This document shows positions 7,727-10,217 of a DNA stretch of 10,217 nt, one piece after another. The position numbers were made by a program, and so were the translations under genes. Origin of the DNA: JBFHRB01 sp041591915 (GTDB lineage: Bacteria; Actinomycetota; Nitriliruptoria; Nitriliruptorales; Nitriliruptoraceae). The stretch is taken from assembly GCA_041591915.1 (NCBI GenBank), contig JBFHRB010000115.1, forward strand, positions 1-10,217, written 5' to 3'. Below the pieces are notes generated by a model. It was not told where the DNA came from. It saw nothing but the letters and a program-made list of their open reading frames with translations, and did not search any database. Each line of letters starts with the position of its first letter. The stretch's first letter is position 1.

Positions 7727-8935
7727 ATGGCCATCATCGACCGCTACGCCGGGCTCGTGATCGACCTCGACGGCGTCATCGTCCGAGGCGATCTGCCCCT
7801 GCCCGCGGCGGTGACCTTCCTGAAGAAGTCACGGCGCAGCAAGGTCCCGGTCGTGTTCGTCACGAACAACTCCTCCCGGACCCCCCAGGAGTGGTCGACC
7901 CTCTTCGCGGACGCCAAGGCTGACCTGGACCCTGCCCGCGTCATCACGAGCGGCGCGTCGGCGGCGGCGCTGCTCGCCGGCTCCGCCGGTAGCGCGGTCT
8001 TCGTCATCGGCAACGAGCCCCTCCGCCAGCAACTCCAGTCGGCCGGCCTGCAGGTGACGGACGTGCCGGACGAGGCGGAGGTCGTGGTGGTCGGCGCGGA
8101 CCGCAGCCTCAACTACGACCGGCTCGCCCGTGCAAGTCGGGCCATCTCCCGAGGTGCCCGGTTCGTCGGCACGAACCCCGACGTCGTACGCCCGACCCAG
8201 GACGGCGACGAGCCCGGCAACGGCGCCACGCTGGCGTTCCTCCAGGCCGCGACGGGCGTCGCGCCCGAGGTCGTCGGCAAGCCACAGACCCCGATGTTCG
8301 AGCTCGCAGCGCAGCAGCTCGGCGTCGAAGGGCCGATCCTCGTGGTCGGCGACCAGGTGGACACGGACGTGGTGGCGGCGTCACGCATGGGGTGGGACTC
8401 CGCCCTCGTCCTGTCCGGAGTGGCCGACTGGCAGCACCTGATCGGGGCGCGCGCCATGCCGACGTGGGTGATCCGCGACATCGGCGAGCTGCTCGGCCCG
8501 GAGCCGGCGGTGGTGCGCCATGCACGTGAGGCCGACCTGTCGGCCATCATGAAGCTGGTCGAGGCCGCAGGATTCTGGACCGAGGGCGCTGCGGCGCGCC
8601 TGCGCCAGACCCTGGTGGCCGAGGATCCCGGCGGCGAGGTCGTCGGCACGGTCAGCTGGGAGCTCGTCGACAACGCGGCCCATGTCCGCGCGCTGACGGT
8701 CGCCGAGCGCGAGCGCGGGCACGGCACGGGGGCACACCTCGTCGTCGCGGCCCTCGACGAGCTCCAGCGTGCGGGCGTCGACTGGATCTACATGATCACG
8801 CCGGCGAGTGGTGCGCTCCTCGAGAAGCTGGGCTTCTGGCAGGTCTCGCGCGATCGCGTGCCGCCGGAGATCATCGAGCGCTCACAGTTCGGGCCCGAGG
8901 CATCCGGCGGCCTGGCCATGGTCCGCCGGATCTGA
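7727..8935 (+). CDS. HAD-IIA phosphatase fused to a GNAT acetyltransferase domain (Rv1692-like)
   Basis: A 402-aa two-domain protein. Residues 1 to about 260 are a HAD subfamily IIA phosphatase (NagD-like): motif I VIDLDGVIV with Asp13 and Asp15, motif II VFVTNNSSRT with Thr46, motif III GKPQTP with Lys185, and motif IV VVGDQVDTD with Asp209 and Asp214. Residues about 268-402 are GNAT-like, with ALTVAERERGHGTGAHL carrying the acetyl-CoA loop R-G-H-G-T-G (330-335) and a C-terminal LEKLGFWQV strand. The layout matches M. tuberculosis Rv1692, reported as a glycerol-3-phosphate phosphatase with a GNAT region. A phospholipid-recycling role is thus likely for the HAD part; the GNAT substrate is unknown. 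It is divergent from the hydrolase operon, and its stop is 3 bases from the rhomboid stop. Confidence 0.92.
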   Translation: MAIIDRYAGLVIDLDGVIVRGDLPLPAAVTFLKKSRRSKVPVVFVTNNSSRTPQEWSTLFADAKADLDPARVITSGASAAALLAGSAGSAVFVIGNEPLRQQLQSAGLQVTDVPDEAEVVVVGADRSLNYDRLARASRAISRGARFVGTNPDVVRPTQDGDEPGNGATLAFLQAATGVAPEVVGKPQTPMFELAAQQLGVEGPILVVGDQVDTDVVAASRMGWDSALVLSGVADWQHLIGARAMPTWVIRDIGELLGPEPAVVRHAREADLSAIMKLVEAAGFWTEGAAARLRQTLVAEDPGGEVVGTVSWELVDNAAHVRALTVAERERGHGTGAHLVVAALDELQRAGVDWIYMITPASGALLEKLGFWQVSRDRVPPEIIERSQFGPEASGGLAMVRRI

Positions 8936-8938
8936 GCG

Positions 8939-9724
8939 TCACCAGCGGGCGGTCGCCACGACCGGGTGGCGCCCTGCCGCGATGCGCTGCCAGAGCAGGA
9001 CGAGCAGGACGCCGGCCAGGAAGCCGCCGACGTGCGCCTCGAACGCGACGCCAGGGTCGACGATGCTCGTGGCCGACAGCACCTGGTAGTAGAACCAGAA
9101 GCCGAGCGCGATGAACGCCGGTATCTCGATGATGGCGAACACGAGCAGGAACAGGCGCATGCGCCCTGCGAGCAGCCAGAGCAGCAGGTAGAGCGGGAAC
9201 GGCGAGTAGACCCGTACCCGGGCGTGCGGGAACAGGATGAGGTAGGCCCCGAGCACCGCGGCGATCGCCCCGCTGGCACCGAGGAGCGGTGCGGTCACGT
9301 CGCGGTTCAGGAGCGCGAACGCGTACGTCGCGGCGATGCCGCCGGCCCCGTAGAACAGCACGAACGCGCTGTGTCCGAGGCGGTCCTCGACGTTGTTGCC
9401 GAACACCCAGAGGAACAGCATGTTCCCCAACAGGTGCGGCCAGCTCCCGTGCAGGAACATCGCGCTGAGGAGGCTCAAGAGGACGGACTTCGCGCCGATG
9501 ACGCACGTTCCGAGCCCCATCGCCTGGTACTCGGCCGCCGAGAGCTGCTCGAGCGTGAGCAGCTCGTCGGGGATCGCCGCGAAGCGGAAGACGAACGACG
9601 CCTCGGCGCACGTGCCGCCCTTCGGCTGCAGGAGTGCGAAGACCGCGATGTTCACGGCGATGAACGCGATGGTGACGAATGGCGTGCGCCGCGTCGGGTT
9701 GAGGTCGCCGATGGGGAAGACCAT
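8939..9724 (-). CDS. Rhomboid family intramembrane serine protease
   Basis: A 261-aa membrane protease that cleaves transmembrane segments of other proteins. Hydrophobic helices lie near 16-32, 80-108, 119-139, 147-165, 175-187, 191-213 and 230-246. HGSWPHLLGN (His92, His97, Asn101) is the conserved helix-2 motif, LGASGA holds the catalytic Ser151, and EAHVGG holds His231, so the dyad is complete. The first loop, between helix 1 and 2, is long (about 33-79) and holds the only two cysteines, Cys39 and Cys74, which would face outside and could pair. The ATG at 9724 shares one base with the upstream hydrolase stop (TGATG), pointing to coupled translation. Its substrate is not predictable. Confidence 0.95.
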   Translation of the reverse strand: MVFPIGDLNPTRRTPFVTIAFIAVNIAVFALLQPKGGTCAEASFVFRFAAIPDELLTLEQLSAAEYQAMGLGTCVIGAKSVLLSLLSAMFLHGSWPHLLGNMLFLWVFGNNVEDRLGHSAFVLFYGAGGIAATYAFALLNRDVTAPLLGASGAIAAVLGAYLILFPHARVRVYSPFPLYLLLWLLAGRMRLFLLVFAIIEIPAFIALGFWFYYQVLSATSIVDPGVAFEAHVGGFLAGVLLVLLWQRIAAGRHPVVATARW

Positions 9725-10217
9725 CAGCTGGCGGCGATCTCCGCGAGGTCGACCGTGCCACTCCCCAACGCGTGCTCGGTGAGTCGGAGCGTGTGGCGGG
9801 TGATCTCCTCGTGGCGCTCCAGCACCACCGCGTGTCCCGCGTCCTCGTACTCGACGTGTGTCGATCGCGGCAGCAGGCGTGCGAGCTCGTGGGTCTGGAC
9901 CGGGTTCACGACGCGGTCCTGCTGCCCGATGACGACGAGGGCCGGCACGTCGATGTTCGCGAGGTCGGGGCGGAGGTCCTCGGTGAACATGCCCTCGAAC
10001 GTGCGCCGCCGGACGTCGACGGGGGTGTTCGCGATCATCTGGTGGATCAGCCTGACCTTGGCCGGGTCGGGGCGCTTGCCGAAGCCCGAGGTGCGAACGA
10101 TGGCGTAGCCGCGCTGGCGGGTCGAGTCGTCGGCCGTCGTGACGAAGGTCTGGTCGACGCGATCGCTGCCGAGGACCGTGGCGAAGAGCCGACGGAACGC
10201 GGCAGCCTCCATCCGTC
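9724..10217 (-). CDS. Alpha/beta-fold hydrolase, C-terminal part (5' end beyond the window)
   Basis: The reading frame is open to the window edge, so only the last ~164 residues are seen. The sequence VPALVVIGQQDRVVNP carries the acid Asp, and EDAGHAVVLERHEEI carries the catalytic His about 28 residues later; this is the typical C-terminal half of an alpha/beta hydrolase. The nucleophile Ser must lie upstream, outside the window. The in-frame ATG at 10212 is internal, since the protein from there would lack the nucleophile half of the fold. It overlaps the rhomboid start by one base and should be in the same operon. Substrate unknown. Confidence 0.85.
   Translation of the reverse strand, partial: RMEAAAFRRLFATVLGSDRVDQTFVTTADDSTRQRGYAIVRTSGFGKRPDPAKVRLIHQMIANTPVDVRRRTFEGMFTEDLRPDLANIDVPALVVIGQQDRVVNPVQTHELARLLPRSTHVEYEDAGHAVVLERHEEITRHTLRLTEHALGSGTVDLAEIAAS

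Noticed and set aside
8947..8974. Hairpin just past the HAD-GNAT stop (GGGC/GCCC and GCCAC/GTGGC arms)
   Set aside because: It has a 4-base one-sided bulge, no T-run, and lies in the coding end of the rhomboid gene; GC-rich coding DNA gives many such pairings.
8966..10108. 380-codon plus-strand frame opposite the rhomboid and hydrolase genes
   Set aside because: It is rich in Glu, Arg and Gln without domains and lies opposite a clear rhomboid with a full catalytic dyad, so it is a shadow.

Overview
The window is GC-rich DNA that fits a high-GC actinobacterium (Actinomycetota). The 3' end of its 23S rRNA has actinobacteria-like wording. GTG and TTG starts occur beside ATG. The first protein gene after the 5S rRNA and the later HAD-GNAT gene resemble the Mycobacterium tuberculosis neighbours Rv1691 and Rv1692. 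I cannot place it to order. The acidic composition of several proteins would suit a deep-branching marine or saline lineage, but that is a guess.

Layout: positions 1-639 hold the end of an rRNA operon: partial 23S including the peptidyl-transferase centre and sarcin-ricin loop, a spacer with a hairpin plus T4, and a complete 5S. A strong hairpin (648-686) follows. Positions 739-4201 carry two plus-strand genes: a TPR protein with a long Arg/Gly-rich tail, and a large exported serine esterase/peptidase. Positions 4209-7627 are a tight minus-strand operon of four hydrolases, read from the right: an alpha/beta hydrolase, a RimB-like DTGA protease (annotated as 'ATP-dependent zinc protease'), an AstE/aspartoacylase-family M14-type zinc amidohydrolase, and an MBL-fold hydrolase. 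The first two junctions are 4-base stop/start overlaps (GTGA, ATGA) and the last gap is 28 bases. A short divergent promoter region (7628-7726) leads to the plus-strand HAD-IIA phosphatase/GNAT fusion (7727-8935). This converges on a minus-strand pair ending at 8939: a rhomboid protease preceded by the C-terminal part of another alpha/beta hydrolase that runs off the right edge.

How it may work together: the ribosomal context (rRNA, TPR/RGG protein, HAD-GNAT) looks like an old actinobacterial neighbourhood, with a roughly 6-kb block of hydrolases placed inside it. The most interesting unit is the RimB-like protease plus AstE-like enzyme. Their families often occur with the glutamate ligase RimK, yet no RimK is present here. 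The pair may remove or trim amide-linked amino-acid tails from proteins; that role is inference. There is no CRISPR array, insertion sequence, tRNA or phage gene in the window, and no gene-free stretch longer than 300 bases outside the rRNA.
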